DNA of 64,000 nucleotides, taken from NCBI RefSeq assembly GCF_024714475.1, contig NZ_JAMZMI010000006.1, positions 1 through 64,000 of the forward strand. The letters are read 5' to 3'. The notes under the pieces were generated by a model. It saw only the letters and a list, made by a program, of their open reading frames with translations, was not told the DNA's origin and ran no database searches. This DNA comes from Marinoscillum sp. MHG1-6. GTDB taxonomy: Bacteria > Bacteroidota > Bacteroidia > Cytophagales > Cyclobacteriaceae. Numbering within the stretch: the stretch's first letter is position 1; the number at the start of each line of letters is the position of its first letter. The position numbers and the translations under genes were made by a program. This document shows positions 37,142-45,828 of the stretch, piece after piece.

Positions 37142-37755
37142 GGAATGTTCAGGTATTTGTGAGTCTGTAAAGATATCCTCCATTTTGGATTCTTCTTCAC
37201 ATAATCAACGATGAGGGGCATCATCGCGTTTCTTTTACCCCATTCCGGCTGTAAATAAAGCTGGGCTTCTGCGTTCATTTTAGATGCATGTTCCTCAGCC
37301 CAGGAAAAATCTGATTTATTATATATTATGACCTTAAGTTCATTGGCCTGCTGATAATATTCAGCCAGCGGAGCCTTAAACTTCTTGGGAGAAAAGCATA
37401 TCCAGTCCCAATTACCAGTGATTGGGTACACACCTGCTGTCTCCACATTGGTTTGCAGCGAGCTTTGCTTAAGCACATCAGTTAAAGAAGTCAGATCATA
37501 CATTAATGGCTCCCCTCCAGTTACCACCACAACTTTGGTACCTGATGATTTTGCCTGCTCCACCATTTTTAAGATATCAACCTCAGGGTGATCACTAGCT
37601 TCCCATGATTCCTTCACATCGCACCACACACAACCCACATCACATCCACCCAAACGGATGAAATATGCCGGAGTACCCGAGTAAAAACCTTCACCCTGTA
37701 TGGTGAAGAAAGATTCCATTAACGGAAGTTTCGATCCTGAAATTGAATCAGCCAT
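37138..37755 (-). CDS. queE: 7-carboxy-7-deazaguanine synthase, radical SAM
   Basis: 205 aa. The radical SAM cluster motif C-x3-C-x2-C is present in LGGCDVGCVWC at about residues 32-42, followed by VVVVTGGEPLMY. The N-terminal F-F-T-I-Q-G-E-G block is characteristic of QueE. It rearranges 6-carboxytetrahydropterin to 7-carboxy-7-deazaguanine in queuosine synthesis. It overlaps folD by 8 nt and the OmpA gene by 4 nt, in a tight operon. The other queuosine genes are not adjacent. Confidence 0.94.
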   Translation of the reverse strand: MADSISGSKLPLMESFFTIQGEGFYSGTPAYFIRLGGCDVGCVWCDVKESWEASDHPEVDILKMVEQAKSSGTKVVVVTGGEPLMYDLTSLTDVLKQSSLQTNVETAGVYPITGNWDWICFSPKKFKAPLAEYYQQANELKVIIYNKSDFSWAEEHASKMNAEAQLYLQPEWGKRNAMMPLIVDYVKKNPKWRISLQTHKYLNIP

Positions 37756-38656
37756 TCAAATGCTGCTGCTCGTACGCTCTCATGGTATTTAATAGTAGAG
37801 AAGCAATGGTCATCGGTCCAACACCCCCAGGTACCGGAGTGATGTAAGAACTGATTTCTGACACTGCCTCATAATCCACATCACCACTCAACTTAAATCC
37901 TGTTTTACTTGATGAGTCCTCTACTCGTGTGGTTCCTACATCTACGATCACCACGCCAGGCTTCACCATGTCTTTTGTAATCAGGTTAGGTTTTCCTACG
38001 GCTACAATGAGTATATCGGCTTCTTTCGTATGAGACGCTAAATCTGTAGTGTATTTATTGCAAACCGTGACGGTGGCTCGACCTTCCTCCAATAACATCA
38101 TGCTTAAAGGAGCTCCAACCAATCTGCTTGATCCAACTACCACACAGTGTTTACCTTCCAGAGGAATATCGTATCTTCTTAATATCTCCATCACACCAAA
38201 AGGAGTGGCCGGAAGAATCAAAGGATTCTTTGACACGATACTGCCAAAATTCTGATTAGTAAAACCGTCGACATCTTTTTCAGGTTTGATCCGCTCCGTT
38301 ACTTTTTCCACTGAGATGTGTTCAGGTAATGGCAACTGAACAATAAAACCATCTATATCCTCATCGTCGTTAAGCTGATCAACATGCTTGAGCAGTTTAT
38401 CCTCTGAAATGGTACTCGCAAAGTGCATTAAGGTATAATCAAACCCTACTGCTTTGCACGCCTTAATCTTGCCATTTACATAAGTATGACTTGCGCCATC
38501 ATCTCCTACAATAATGATTGCCAAATTTGGAGCTCGCTTATCTTCCTTTTTGAGTTGCTCTACTTTGAGCGAAACTTCGCTTCTAATATCGGAAGCCACC
38601 TTTTTACCATCAAGGATTTTAGAACTTGAAGTTGGATGTGAGGAGTTGGAAGTCAT
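37748..38656 (-). CDS. folD: Methylenetetrahydrofolate dehydrogenase/cyclohydrolase
   Basis: 302 aa, a normal length for bifunctional FolD, which interconverts 5,10-methylene- and 10-formyl-tetrahydrofolate using NADP. The catalytic region S-H-T-Y-V-N-G-K-I-K-A holds the conserved Tyr and Lys, and VVGSSRLVGAPLS forms the dinucleotide-binding loop. The C-terminal T-P-V-P-G-G-V-G-P-M-T block is intact. Start and upstream stop share one base (TAATG), so it is coupled to the four-helix-bundle gene. Confidence 0.96.
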   Translation of the reverse strand: MTSNSSHPTSSSKILDGKKVASDIRSEVSLKVEQLKKEDKRAPNLAIIIVGDDGASHTYVNGKIKACKAVGFDYTLMHFASTISEDKLLKHVDQLNDDEDIDGFIVQLPLPEHISVEKVTERIKPEKDVDGFTNQNFGSIVSKNPLILPATPFGVMEILRRYDIPLEGKHCVVVGSSRLVGAPLSMMLLEEGRATVTVCNKYTTDLASHTKEADILIVAVGKPNLITKDMVKPGVVIVDVGTTRVEDSSSKTGFKLSGDVDYEAVSEISSYITPVPGGVGPMTIASLLLNTMRAYEQQHLNG

Positions 38657-39036
38657 TAGATCAATTTATTTCTAAAGCCAATAATCATATTCATCAAATT
38701 GTAAGCGCGAAGATAAAAATCATTGAACTCTTCTCCACTCATATAATCTCTTCGTTTTGCCTTGTGCAAGCAGGTAACAACTTCAGCTAAAGACCTTATT
38801 GAATACCCAAGAAATCTCCTGAACTCCGCATTGGATTGAAGAATTGATCCCTCAGAAATATTTAATCCAACTGAATTGACAGCTCTTCTTATTTGAGATG
38901 TAAGATTGAAGTTTTCATTATCAGGAAAATCTTTCGAAGCCTTAAAAACCATCTCAGCAAAATCCATTGAATCCTGCCAGATTCTCAACTTTTCAATTTT
39001 AAACCCAACTTCCTGCTTCGTACTCCCTTCCCTCAA
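38656..39036 (-). CDS. Four-helix bundle protein (23S rRNA intervening-sequence / S23 family)
   Basis: 126 aa. The K-L-x-I-W-Q-D-S-M-D-F opening, Q-I-R-R-A-V-N-S-V-G-L-N-I-S-E-G core and F-L-G-Y-S-I-R-S-L-A-E-V motif are typical of the small four-helix proteins first found encoded inside 23S rRNA intervening sequences. Function is unknown; a ring-forming, nucleic-acid-linked role has been suggested. Here it is a normal operon gene, 1 nt after lepA and overlapping folD by 1 nt, not in an rRNA gene. These genes are often gained and lost between related strains. Confidence 0.85.
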   Translation of the reverse strand: MREGSTKQEVGFKIEKLRIWQDSMDFAEMVFKASKDFPDNENFNLTSQIRRAVNSVGLNISEGSILQSNAEFRRFLGYSIRSLAEVVTCLHKAKRRDYMSGEEFNDFYLRAYNLMNMIIGFRNKLI

Positions 39037-39037
39037 A

Positions 39038-40825
39038 CTAGTCCAGTTTCAATACCGCCATGAAAGCCTCCTGTGGAATCTCCACGTTACCTACCTGACG
39101 CATTCGTTTTTTACCTTTTTTCTGTTTTTCAAGAAGTTTACGCTTTCGCGAAATATCACCTCCGTAACATTTAGCCAAAACGTTTTTCCTCATGGCCTTT
39201 ACGGTTTCTCTTGCAATAATTTTTGTTCCAATTGAGGCCTGAACCGCAATTTCAAACATCTGTCGAGGGATTAGCTCTTTCAGTTTTTCACAAAGTCTTT
39301 TACCCCATTCGTACGCCTTATCTCTGTGAACAATTGCTGATAGTGCATCAACTTTTTCCCCATTGAGCATGATATCCAACTTCACCATATGCGACTGACG
39401 ATACCCAATCAGTTCATAATCCAATGAGGCATACCCTCGTGATATTGTCTTTAATTTATCAAAGAAATCGAAAACAATTTCGGCCAGCGGCAACTCAAAA
39501 GTCAGCTCAACCCTGTCACTGGTTAGGTAAACCTGGTTTTTGATTTCACCTCTTTTATCCATACACAGAGCGATCACTGCTCCAATATATTCCGATTTCG
39601 TAATGATCTGCGCTCTGATGTAAGGCTCCTCCACATGAGAAATATAATTTGACTCAGGCAACTCTGAAGGCGCACTCACCTTAACAATTTCTCCATCTGA
39701 CTTAATCGCATGGAATCGTACCGACGGCACGGTAGTGATTACCGTCATATCAAACTCACGCTCCAGTCTCTCTTGCACAATTTCCATATGCAACATACCT
39801 AGGAATCCGCATCGGAACCCAAAGCCAAGCGCCATGGATGTCTCAGGTTCCCAAACCAGCGATGCATCATTGAGCTGCAACTTCTCCATTGAAGCCCTTA
39901 ATTCTTCGAATTCACTGGTCTCTACCGGGTAAATACCCGCATAAACCATCGGTTTCACATCCTCAAACCCTTTGACCTGACGTTGAGTAGGCCTATCAAC
40001 ATGGGTAATCGTATCCCCAACTTTGACTTCTTTTGCCACCTTAATACCGGAAATTATGTAGCCAACATTTCCAGCTTTCAATTCCTTACGTGGCTCGTGA
40101 TCCAGCTTCAATACGCCAATTTCATCTGCTTCGTAAACTTTCCCCGTATTAACGAATTTGACTTTGTCACCCTTCTTGATCGTACCATTAAACACTCGGA
40201 AGAATACTTCGATCCCTCTAAATGAATTGAAAACTGAATCAAAGATCATCGCCTGAAGCGGCTCCTCCGGATCGCCTTTTGGTGATGGGATTCTTGCGAC
40301 GATGGCATTCAGTATATCCTCAATACCAATTCCCTCTTTGGCACTGGCGTGGATGATATCCTCTTTGGCGCATCCTATCAAATCGATAATTTGATCAGAA
40401 ACCTCCTCAGGCATGGCGCCTGGAAGGTCGATTTTGTTAAGCACCGGAATTATTTCCAAATCATGCTCAAGTGCCAGATACAAATTCGAGATGGTCTGAG
40501 CTTCAATACCCTGTGAGGCATCCACAATTAATAATGCCCCTTCACAAGCTGCAATTGAACGAGAAACCTCATAAGAGAAATCCACGTGTCCTGGAGTGTC
40601 AATCAGGTTCAAAATGAACTCCTTACCACCTTTTAGATAGTTCATCTGGATTGCGTGACTTTTGATAGTAATACCTCTTTCACGCTCCAAATCCATGTTA
40701 TCCAGCAACTGAGCTTGCATGTCCCGATCAGATACCGTTTGGGTAAATTCGAGGAGACGATCAGCAAGGGTACTCTTGCCGTGATCGATGTGAGCAATGA
40801 TGCAGAAATTACGAATATGATCCAT
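39038..40825 (-). CDS. lepA: Elongation factor 4 (back-translocating GTPase LepA)
   Basis: 595 aa, full length. The GTPase P-loop reads AHIDHGKST at about residues 10-18, with the DTPGHVDF G3 and NKIDLPGA G4 regions. The family-specific C-terminal domain is intact up to the [11 protein letters not shown] block. It acts on stalled or mis-translocated ribosomes. It heads the five-gene lepA, four-helix, folD, queE, ompA-like operon. Confidence 0.97.
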   Translation of the reverse strand: MDHIRNFCIIAHIDHGKSTLADRLLEFTQTVSDRDMQAQLLDNMDLERERGITIKSHAIQMNYLKGGKEFILNLIDTPGHVDFSYEVSRSIAACEGALLIVDASQGIEAQTISNLYLALEHDLEIIPVLNKIDLPGAMPEEVSDQIIDLIGCAKEDIIHASAKEGIGIEDILNAIVARIPSPKGDPEEPLQAMIFDSVFNSFRGIEVFFRVFNGTIKKGDKVKFVNTGKVYEADEIGVLKLDHEPRKELKAGNVGYIISGIKVAKEVKVGDTITHVDRPTQRQVKGFEDVKPMVYAGIYPVETSEFEELRASMEKLQLNDASLVWEPETSMALGFGFRCGFLGMLHMEIVQERLEREFDMTVITTVPSVRFHAIKSDGEIVKVSAPSELPESNYISHVEEPYIRAQIITKSEYIGAVIALCMDKRGEIKNQVYLTSDRVELTFELPLAEIVFDFFDKLKTISRGYASLDYELIGYRQSHMVKLDIMLNGEKVDALSAIVHRDKAYEWGKRLCEKLKELIPRQMFEIAVQASIGTKIIARETVKAMRKNVLAKCYGGDISRKRKLLEKQKKGKKRMRQVGNVEIPQEAFMAVLKLD

Positions 40826-40844
40826 ATGAACTATTAAAAGTGGG

Positions 40845-40852
40845 CAAAGTTA
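40845..40852 (-). promoter_or_regulatory. Candidate -7 box for the lepA operon
   Basis: The minus strand reads TAACTTTG, an exact TAnnTTTG match ending 20 nt before the lepA start codon, giving a leader of roughly 15 nt. No clear -33 TTG was found. Confidence 0.45.
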
Positions 40853-40915
40853 GCACAAACAATAGTCATTATTGAAGCTTTACGTAATAAGGATTTTGGG
40901 AGATGAAGGAATCCC

Positions 40916-41365
40916 CTATTCTTTATTTTTAGTGTCCATTGAAATGGTTACCGGCCCATCATTGACCAGCGACACTTTCATATCAGCACCAAACTCACCA
41001 GTATAAATGCTAAGCCCGGATTTCTTTAGATCTTCAACAAATTTCATGTAAAGAGGGATGGCAATTTCTGGTCTGGCTGCTTTAATGTAGGAAGGACGAT
41101 TACCTTTTTTTGTACTCGCGTGAAGCGTAAATTGACTCACCACCAACAACTCTCCTTTATGATCCAGAATACTCTCATTCATGACACCCTCCGAATCTGA
41201 AAAAACTCTCAAATTCAAAATTTTCCTGGTTAGCCAATCGATGTCTTCCAAACCATCAGCCTCCTCAATGCCTAACAAAATCAACAGACCTTTTCCAATC
41301 CGGGATTTCACTACTCCATCAATAGTAACAGAGGCCTCGGAAACTCGCTGAATAACTACACGCAT
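40916..41365 (-). CDS. dtd: D-aminoacyl-tRNA deacylase
   Basis: 149 aa, standard length. The active-site motif S-Q-F-T-L-H-A-S-T-K-K-G-N-R-P-S is present, as is the Gly-cisPro type motif G-P-V-T-I near the C-terminus. It removes D-amino acids (and glycine mischarged on tRNA-Ala) from tRNAs in the cytoplasm. It starts 3 nt after the YkvA gene and is last in a three-gene minus-strand operon. Confidence 0.96.
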   Translation of the reverse strand: MRVVIQRVSEASVTIDGVVKSRIGKGLLILLGIEEADGLEDIDWLTRKILNLRVFSDSEGVMNESILDHKGELLVVSQFTLHASTKKGNRPSYIKAARPEIAIPLYMKFVEDLKKSGLSIYTGEFGADMKVSLVNDGPVTISMDTKNKE

Positions 41366-41368
41366 AGT

Positions 41369-41758
41369 TTAAGCACCAGCTTCCTCCCAGCTCAGAAATT
41401 GATCGATATCTTCTTTGATGCTTCGGAAAATAAAAAGAACAATGGAGATATCATCAGTAAATCCCAGCGCAGGAATAAAGTCAGGCAGAAGATCAAGTGG
41501 TGTAATAAAGTACACTAATGCAAAAACAAGCATCAGCATGGACTGAATAGAAAAGCTGTGATATTCCCCGGTCACCTGCGCTTTTACCATACGAATAATA
41601 GTCTGCAAATGATAGATAAAATTTTGCTTACCCTCCCCATCCTGAGAAATTTCATCAATTTTATCCTTGACCGATTCCAGGAGCTTTTTCACCCTCTCAT
41701 TGTTTGAAAGGGTTTCCTTTGCCCGTGTCATCATCGCATCTATTTTCTTATTAGCCAT
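41369..41758 (-). CDS. YkvA/DUF1232 family membrane protein
   Basis: 129 aa. A hydrophobic segment at about 75-95 (L-V-F-A-L-V-Y-F-I-T-P-L-D-L-L-P-D-F-I-P) matches the DUF1232 motif. The family is small, membrane-associated and of unknown role. The N-terminal half is charged and helical. It sits between the DUF-type membrane gene and dtd, with gaps of 4 and 3 nt, so the three are cotranscribed. Confidence 0.85.
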   Translation of the reverse strand: MANKKIDAMMTRAKETLSNNERVKKLLESVKDKIDEISQDGEGKQNFIYHLQTIIRMVKAQVTGEYHSFSIQSMLMLVFALVYFITPLDLLPDFIPALGFTDDISIVLFIFRSIKEDIDQFLSWEEAGA

Positions 41759-41762
41759 CAGC

Positions 41763-42284
41763 TTAAAATAACTCTTTTATCTCCCCTTTCAAAAAGTGGA
41801 TAGCGCCTTTAATCGTATCGCTTTGGTTTTGCATTGATTTTTCCAAAACTAATCGTGCCAGCTCAATACTTGCCGCATCGGCTTTCACCTCATTTCCTGC
41901 TTCATTAATTAATGAAATCAGTTGCTCCACAGCACCTGAAACAAAAGACCACGCGTCATCAGAGATATAAACTTGTTGAGACAGGTTATGGTTATATTCA
42001 CTCCGAATCTCACTTACCAACATACTTTGCAATTCTTTCGCGGTCATCCCGCTTTCATTTAAACGCGGTATGATGTTATTAGGAGAAATACGCTCCAGAA
42101 GCAAGCAGATACGCTCATAGGCCTGAAGCCGAATGGGCATCACCACCTCTTGATTTTTATGTCTTAAGGTTTGCTGATATTCATCCAACTGACGCTGCAT
42201 AAATGAACGCACCATCAAATACACGGCGTATAATACAATGATTGCAGGTAAGGTAATTTTCAGAAGGTCGTAAACCATCTCCAT
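41763..42284 (-). CDS. Conserved Bacteroidota membrane-anchored protein of unknown function
   Basis: 173 aa. One N-terminal transmembrane helix (about 6-26) is followed by a charged helical cytoplasmic domain containing the block M-P-I-R-L-Q-A-Y-E-R-I-C-L-L-L-E-R-I-S-P-N. Proteins of this shape are widely seen in Bacteroidota next to small metabolic genes; no function is known to me. It is first in the operon with the YkvA gene and dtd. Confidence 0.7.
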   Translation of the reverse strand: MEMVYDLLKITLPAIIVLYAVYLMVRSFMQRQLDEYQQTLRHKNQEVVMPIRLQAYERICLLLERISPNNIIPRLNESGMTAKELQSMLVSEIRSEYNHNLSQQVYISDDAWSFVSGAVEQLISLINEAGNEVKADAASIELARLVLEKSMQNQSDTIKGAIHFLKGEIKELF

Positions 42285-42327
42285 TGGATCGGTGTTAAGA
42301 GTTTATCATTTTTGTCAAATCGACATA

Positions 42328-42335
42328 TAACTTTG
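42328..42335 (+). promoter_or_regulatory. Candidate -7 box for the IscA-like gene
   Basis: TAACTTTG is an exact TAnnTTTG match, about 80 nt upstream of the ATG at 42416. The nearest TTTG lies only 13 bp upstream, shorter than expected for a -33 element. Confidence 0.3.
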
Positions 42336-42386
42336 CTGCTACGTTTATTGTGGAATTATTCCACCACCCCAAAACGTAAAGCGTTC

Positions 42387-42415
42387 CAAAAATAACCATT
42401 TTCTTTGGCCACAAA
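42387..42415 (-). promoter_or_regulatory. Candidate promoter for the membrane protein, ykvA, dtd operon
   Basis: On the minus strand TTTG (42412-42415) is followed after 17 bp by TATTTTTG (42387-42394). This fits the Bacteroidota pattern, though spacing is at the short end. The leader would be close to 100 nt. The -33 part touches the divergent IscA-like start codon. Confidence 0.4.
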
Positions 42416-42706
42416 ATGCAACCGGTAACAATTACAGAAAAAGCACTCGTTGAGATCAAAAACATTCTGAAAAACAAGAATATTCCTTCAGGATATGGCC
42501 TCCGTGTAGGTGTGAAGGGTGGGGGCTGCGGTGTGTCCTTCGTCCTCGGTTTTGATAAAGAAAAAGAAGGAGATTTATCCTATGAAGTAGATGGTGTTCC
42601 TGTCTATGTTCAAAAACGTGAAACGATGTTTTTGGTCGGGAAGGAAATTGATTGGTACGAAGGTGAAACGGAAATGGGTTTTGTATTTAATTCGGGAGGA
42701 TCATGA
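42416..42706 (+). CDS. HesB/IscA family protein lacking the C-terminal CxC
   Basis: 96 aa. The fold is recognisable from L-R-V-G-V-K-G-G-G-C-G-V-S-F (Cys38) and the E-M-G-F-V-F-N tail. Canonical IscA/ErpA proteins end in a C-G-C motif that, with the first Cys, binds iron or a 2Fe-2S cluster; this chain stops at N-S-G-G-S before that point. So only one of three ligands remains. The stop overlaps the next gene by 4 nt (ATGA), so the short end is real in this sequence rather than a visible frameshift. A cluster-carrier role is doubtful; a degenerate or specialised variant is more likely. Confidence 0.85.
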   Translation: MQPVTITEKALVEIKNILKNKNIPSGYGLRVGVKGGGCGVSFVLGFDKEKEGDLSYEVDGVPVYVQKRETMFLVGKEIDWYEGETEMGFVFNSGGS

Positions 42707-43059
42707 GCCCGAAAGAACTGATAAAACAATGGGTGGTACATTTCAACAATGGAGATGCCAATGCTTTAGCTGAACTATATCATGCTGATGCAATTAACCA
42801 TCAGGTGGTATGGGATCCGATAGAAGGTAGAGAGAATATCAAAATGATGTTCGAAAAGGATTTCTCCCGCGCTCAAATGACATGTGTAATAGAAAATATA
42901 TTCGAGGATGGTGAATGGGGGATACTCGAATGGAAAGATCCACTGGGACTAAGGGGGTGTGGCTTTTTTCAGATAGTCGATGAAAAAATCAAATTCCAGA
43001 GAGGCTACTGGGACCATCTGTCATTCACAGAACAACAGGGCTTTCCCAAGCCCGAATAA
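42703..43059 (+). CDS. NTF2-like / SnoaL-like protein
   Basis: 118 aa. The F-N-N-G-D-A-N-A-L-A-E-L-Y-H-A-D-A-I-N-H opening, the G-R-E-N-I block and the C-terminal R-G-Y-W-D motif fit the cone-shaped NTF2/SnoaL fold. Members bind small molecules or act as isomerases or hydrolases; nothing here fixes the substrate. It overlaps the IscA-like gene by 4 nt and is probably coupled to it. Convergent with folB. Confidence 0.82.
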   Translation: MSPKELIKQWVVHFNNGDANALAELYHADAINHQVVWDPIEGRENIKMMFEKDFSRAQMTCVIENIFEDGEWGILEWKDPLGLRGCGFFQIVDEKIKFQRGYWDHLSFTEQQGFPKPE

Positions 43060-43068
43060 GGATATCCA

Positions 43069-43419
43069 CTATCCCTCCATCTCAACCACCGCACGCTGAC
43101 AAAGCCCCTTGATTGGTGGATTGTACTTGGAAACTTTTACAGTGGTGCTTTTAATTCGGGGAAAATGAGCTTTGAGGTCTTTAATAATCTTTCCAGCCAG
43201 GTGCTCCAGGAGTAAGGCATCCACGGCCATCACACCAGCCACAATTTCGTAGACCTTTTCGTAGTTGACCGTACCTTCCAGATGATCTGTCTCTGCCGCT
43301 TCTGAAAAGTCCACCTCAATAGTTACATCAACACTGTACTTATTGCCGATAATACGCTCCTCTTCGTAATAACCATGACGAGCGTAAAACTCCATGCCCT
43401 CTAAAGAAACCTTGCCCAT
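43069..43419 (-). CDS. folB: Dihydroneopterin aldolase
   Basis: 116 aa. The motifs M-E-F-Y-A-R-H-G-Y-Y-E-E-E, the T-V-N-Y-E-K-V-Y block and the C-terminal K-Y-N-P-P-I-K-G are those of FolB, which cleaves dihydroneopterin to 6-hydroxymethyl-dihydropterin in folate synthesis. The catalytic Tyr and Lys positions appear conserved. It starts 9 nt after the DivIVA-like gene on the same strand. Confidence 0.92.
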   Translation of the reverse strand: MGKVSLEGMEFYARHGYYEEERIIGNKYSVDVTIEVDFSEAAETDHLEGTVNYEKVYEIVAGVMAVDALLLEHLAGKIIKDLKAHFPRIKSTTVKVSKYNPPIKGLCQRAVVEMEG

Positions 43420-43428
43420 AACCTTTAC

Positions 43429-44175
43429 TTAGTCCTCTAGTTCGTCAAAGAATGAACCTCCCTGATTGGACTTAACCGGTTGTTTTGGCTTCACAATCTT
43501 CTCAGAAGCAGCAGGTAGCGACTTTTTCCTCACCTCTTCTTCACTGATCGGCTTCATCACCTTTGGCTTGATCTCGAGATTTTCCTTATTAATGCGCTTC
43601 TCCGATTCACGTACGATCTCTTTTACTTTCTTTGTATGATCCTCAAGCTTAAACTCCGCCTTCTTGTTGACCGTTCTGTCAATTCTTTCTGTCACATCAC
43701 CAGTGAAATTTTTTAATTCCGAAATAATGGTGGATCTCAGATTTTCGAGTGTCCGATAATTTTCCTCCAGGTCCTTTACTGCCTCCTGCATTTCGTCGAT
43801 TATGTCACGAGCCTCAGATTCGGCCTTTTCAATGAGGTTTTTGGCCTTGGATTTTGCCTCACCAAGCATGGCTTCAGCATTCATCTGCGTTTCCTTCAGG
43901 TGAAGTTCAGCAGCTTTGTTCGCCTGTTCGACCAGGCTTGCACCGGTATCTTCCGCTGTTTTAAGAGTTTTAAACAAAGAGCTTTCTACCTCTCTAAGTT
44001 TTTTAACCTCCTTTTCTGCCTGTTCCAGTTTGATCCGGTATTCTTTATTTTCATCCAGAACTCTTTCCCATTCATTCGAAAGTGAAAGGAGAAAAGCCGA
44101 TACTTCATCTTTATCGTAGCCTCGAAGCTTTTTCTCGAAGTTCTTTTGTCTAATTTCTAATGGTGTGATCTTCAT
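43429..44175 (-). CDS. DivIVA-domain coiled-coil protein
   Basis: About 248 aa from the ATG at 44175, which gives M-K-I-T-P-L-E-I-R-Q-K-N-F, the standard DivIVA N-terminus with a conserved G-Y-D-K-D-E-V-S-A-F-L. An upstream ATG at 44223 adds 16 residues that overlap the WD40 gene. A long coiled coil (about 40-170) is followed by a charged, probably disordered tail. In Gram-positives DivIVA marks poles and septa; its role in Bacteroidota is unclear. The gene follows the WD40 gene with a single base between. Confidence 0.85.
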   Translation of the reverse strand: MKITPLEIRQKNFEKKLRGYDKDEVSAFLLSLSNEWERVLDENKEYRIKLEQAEKEVKKLREVESSLFKTLKTAEDTGASLVEQANKAAELHLKETQMNAEAMLGEAKSKAKNLIEKAESEARDIIDEMQEAVKDLEENYRTLENLRSTIISELKNFTGDVTERIDRTVNKKAEFKLEDHTKKVKEIVRESEKRINKENLEIKPKVMKPISEEEVRKKSLPAASEKIVKPKQPVKSNQGGSFFDELED

Positions 44176-44176
44176 A

Positions 44177-45094
44177 TCAGGAAGCAAAATTAATGTCCCA
44201 CAAGGAAATAGTACGATCGTCACTGCAAGAAACCAAAGTTTCTTTATGATTGAGCCACAGTAACTTATTTACCGATGTGCCGTGTCCGGCGTGCCTTGCC
44301 TTATCAATTACCTTGAGCAGTTTAAAGGTTTGGGCATCCCACACCTTTATCGACTTGTCCATGCTACAAGATACAAAATGTTGTCGGTCGGGACTAAACG
44401 TCAGATGATTGATCGTATACATATGTGCGACGATTTCCTCCACACACTTATATTCGTTATCTGTATCCCAAAATTTAATCCTTGCATCACGCCCCGCACT
44501 TAGCAATAAGGGTAACTCAGGGTGATAACACAGACTAAAAACTGAATTAGAGTGTGCCTCAATTTCATGCAAAACCTTATAATCATCCATTGACAATATT
44601 CTGACCTTATGATCGCTGTAGCCTACCGCCATTTCAGATTTATGCTGATTGATCGCTATGGCCCTGATACTCTTGGGGGACAGTTTTTTCCTGGTTACAA
44701 TATTCAAATCCCAATCCAGCACAATCAACTCCCCATCTCCGGCACCCACATAAATATACTCTTGAGAAGATTGGATATCAAAAATGGACTCACTTGTCAG
44801 TGCTACTGACTTTACCTCACTTTTGTTCTCAACATCTATGAGATGCACTCCGCTAAAGTTTTGTCCCACCACCAATAGATTATGGGGCTCATTGTACTCC
44901 ATAGCGTATACCGAAGCTGGGACCTTTACAATCATCTGCCCGACTTCCGGATTGTCTAAATCCCAACGCACAACCATTCCATCTCCTCCTGCTGAAAGAA
45001 ATTGTGATCCATTTAATGGTTGGAGCGTATAAAGCGGCTCCTTATGTCCGGAAAGTGTTCTTATTTTTTGTACCTGAATGGGTTTTCTAAGCAT
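44177..45094 (-). CDS. WD40 repeat protein
   Basis: About 305 aa from the ATG at 45094 (M-L-R-K-P-I-Q-V); an ATG at 45130 is possible but adds a poorly structured stretch. Seven WD-type repeats can be followed, for example G-H-K-E-P-L-Y-T-L, S-A-G-R-D-A-R-I-K-F-W-D and S-C-S-M-D-K-S-I-K-V-W-D. There is no signal peptide, so it is a cytoplasmic propeller, probably a binding scaffold. It precedes the DivIVA-like gene by one base, and both may act together. Partner unknown. Confidence 0.88.
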   Translation of the reverse strand: MLRKPIQVQKIRTLSGHKEPLYTLQPLNGSQFLSAGGDGMVVRWDLDNPEVGQMIVKVPASVYAMEYNEPHNLLVVGQNFSGVHLIDVENKSEVKSVALTSESIFDIQSSQEYIYVGAGDGELIVLDWDLNIVTRKKLSPKSIRAIAINQHKSEMAVGYSDHKVRILSMDDYKVLHEIEAHSNSVFSLCYHPELPLLLSAGRDARIKFWDTDNEYKCVEEIVAHMYTINHLTFSPDRQHFVSCSMDKSIKVWDAQTFKLLKVIDKARHAGHGTSVNKLLWLNHKETLVSCSDDRTISLWDINFAS

Positions 45095-45208
45095 ATAGTT
45101 GGGTTCCTGTTGGGAATTCGGGATTAACAATCATACCAGTAAATTCATTCATCAATAATGACCAAATACCTGTATTTAATACTAAATTAACAATCCAATC
45201 CAGAATAT

Positions 45209-45820
45209 ATGCCACTACTACTTTCCAAAGCTATCAACGGCCATTCCGCATATGCCGTTTGGAACATCAAAGAGACCAACGAAGAATTGGCTCAAATGGT
45301 ACCGGATATGCCTCCCAAGGACTATAAATTGGCTAAACAGGCCGAATGGATGGTAGGGAGAATTCTTATTCAAACACTTTGCGCAAAGTATAACATCCCG
45401 TACGAGGGAGTGGATGTGGAAGCCACTGGAAAGCCCTTTTTAAGAAACAAAAAAGCTGAGATCTCCATTACCCACTCATTTCCATTGGCAGCGGCACTTA
45501 TTAATTTGAAATCTCCATGTGGTATTGACCTGGAGTTGCCAAGACATAAACTCATCCAGGTTAGGGAAAAATTTATCAATGGGTCTGAAGTGTCATACGC
45601 AGATGACCTGTCAAAACTGTGTGCCATCTGGTGCGCTAAAGAAGTCCTTTATAAAATCTACAGTAGAAAGAGACTCAGTTTGAAGGATGATACTTTCGTC
45701 AAATTCCTTTCGGATCAGCAAATCCTTGGAACAATAAGTAAGTCTATGAATGGAGCTTCGAAAGATTACGAGATTGTGCTGGAGGAAATTAAAGGATACG
45801 TCCTCGCCTATAATACCTGA
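45209..45820 (+). CDS. 4'-phosphopantetheinyl transferase (Sfp type)
   Basis: 203 aa. The metal-binding Asp107-x-Glu109 in CGIDLEL and the W141-C-A-K144-E145 motif are intact. It transfers phosphopantetheine from CoA to carrier proteins of fatty-acid, polyketide or peptide synthases. The length falls in the range of the Sfp class rather than the small AcpS type. It is alone on its strand, with no synthase gene nearby, so the target cannot be named. Confidence 0.9.
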   Translation: MPLLLSKAINGHSAYAVWNIKETNEELAQMVPDMPPKDYKLAKQAEWMVGRILIQTLCAKYNIPYEGVDVEATGKPFLRNKKAEISITHSFPLAAALINLKSPCGIDLELPRHKLIQVREKFINGSEVSYADDLSKLCAIWCAKEVLYKIYSRKRLSLKDDTFVKFLSDQQILGTISKSMNGASKDYEIVLEEIKGYVLAYNT

Positions 45821-45828
45821 AATAATTT

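Noticed and set aside
42700-42710. Frameshift as the cause of the short IscA-like protein
   Set aside because: The stop is in an ATGA overlap with a good NTF2-like gene, and no C-G-C coding remnant was seen downstream.
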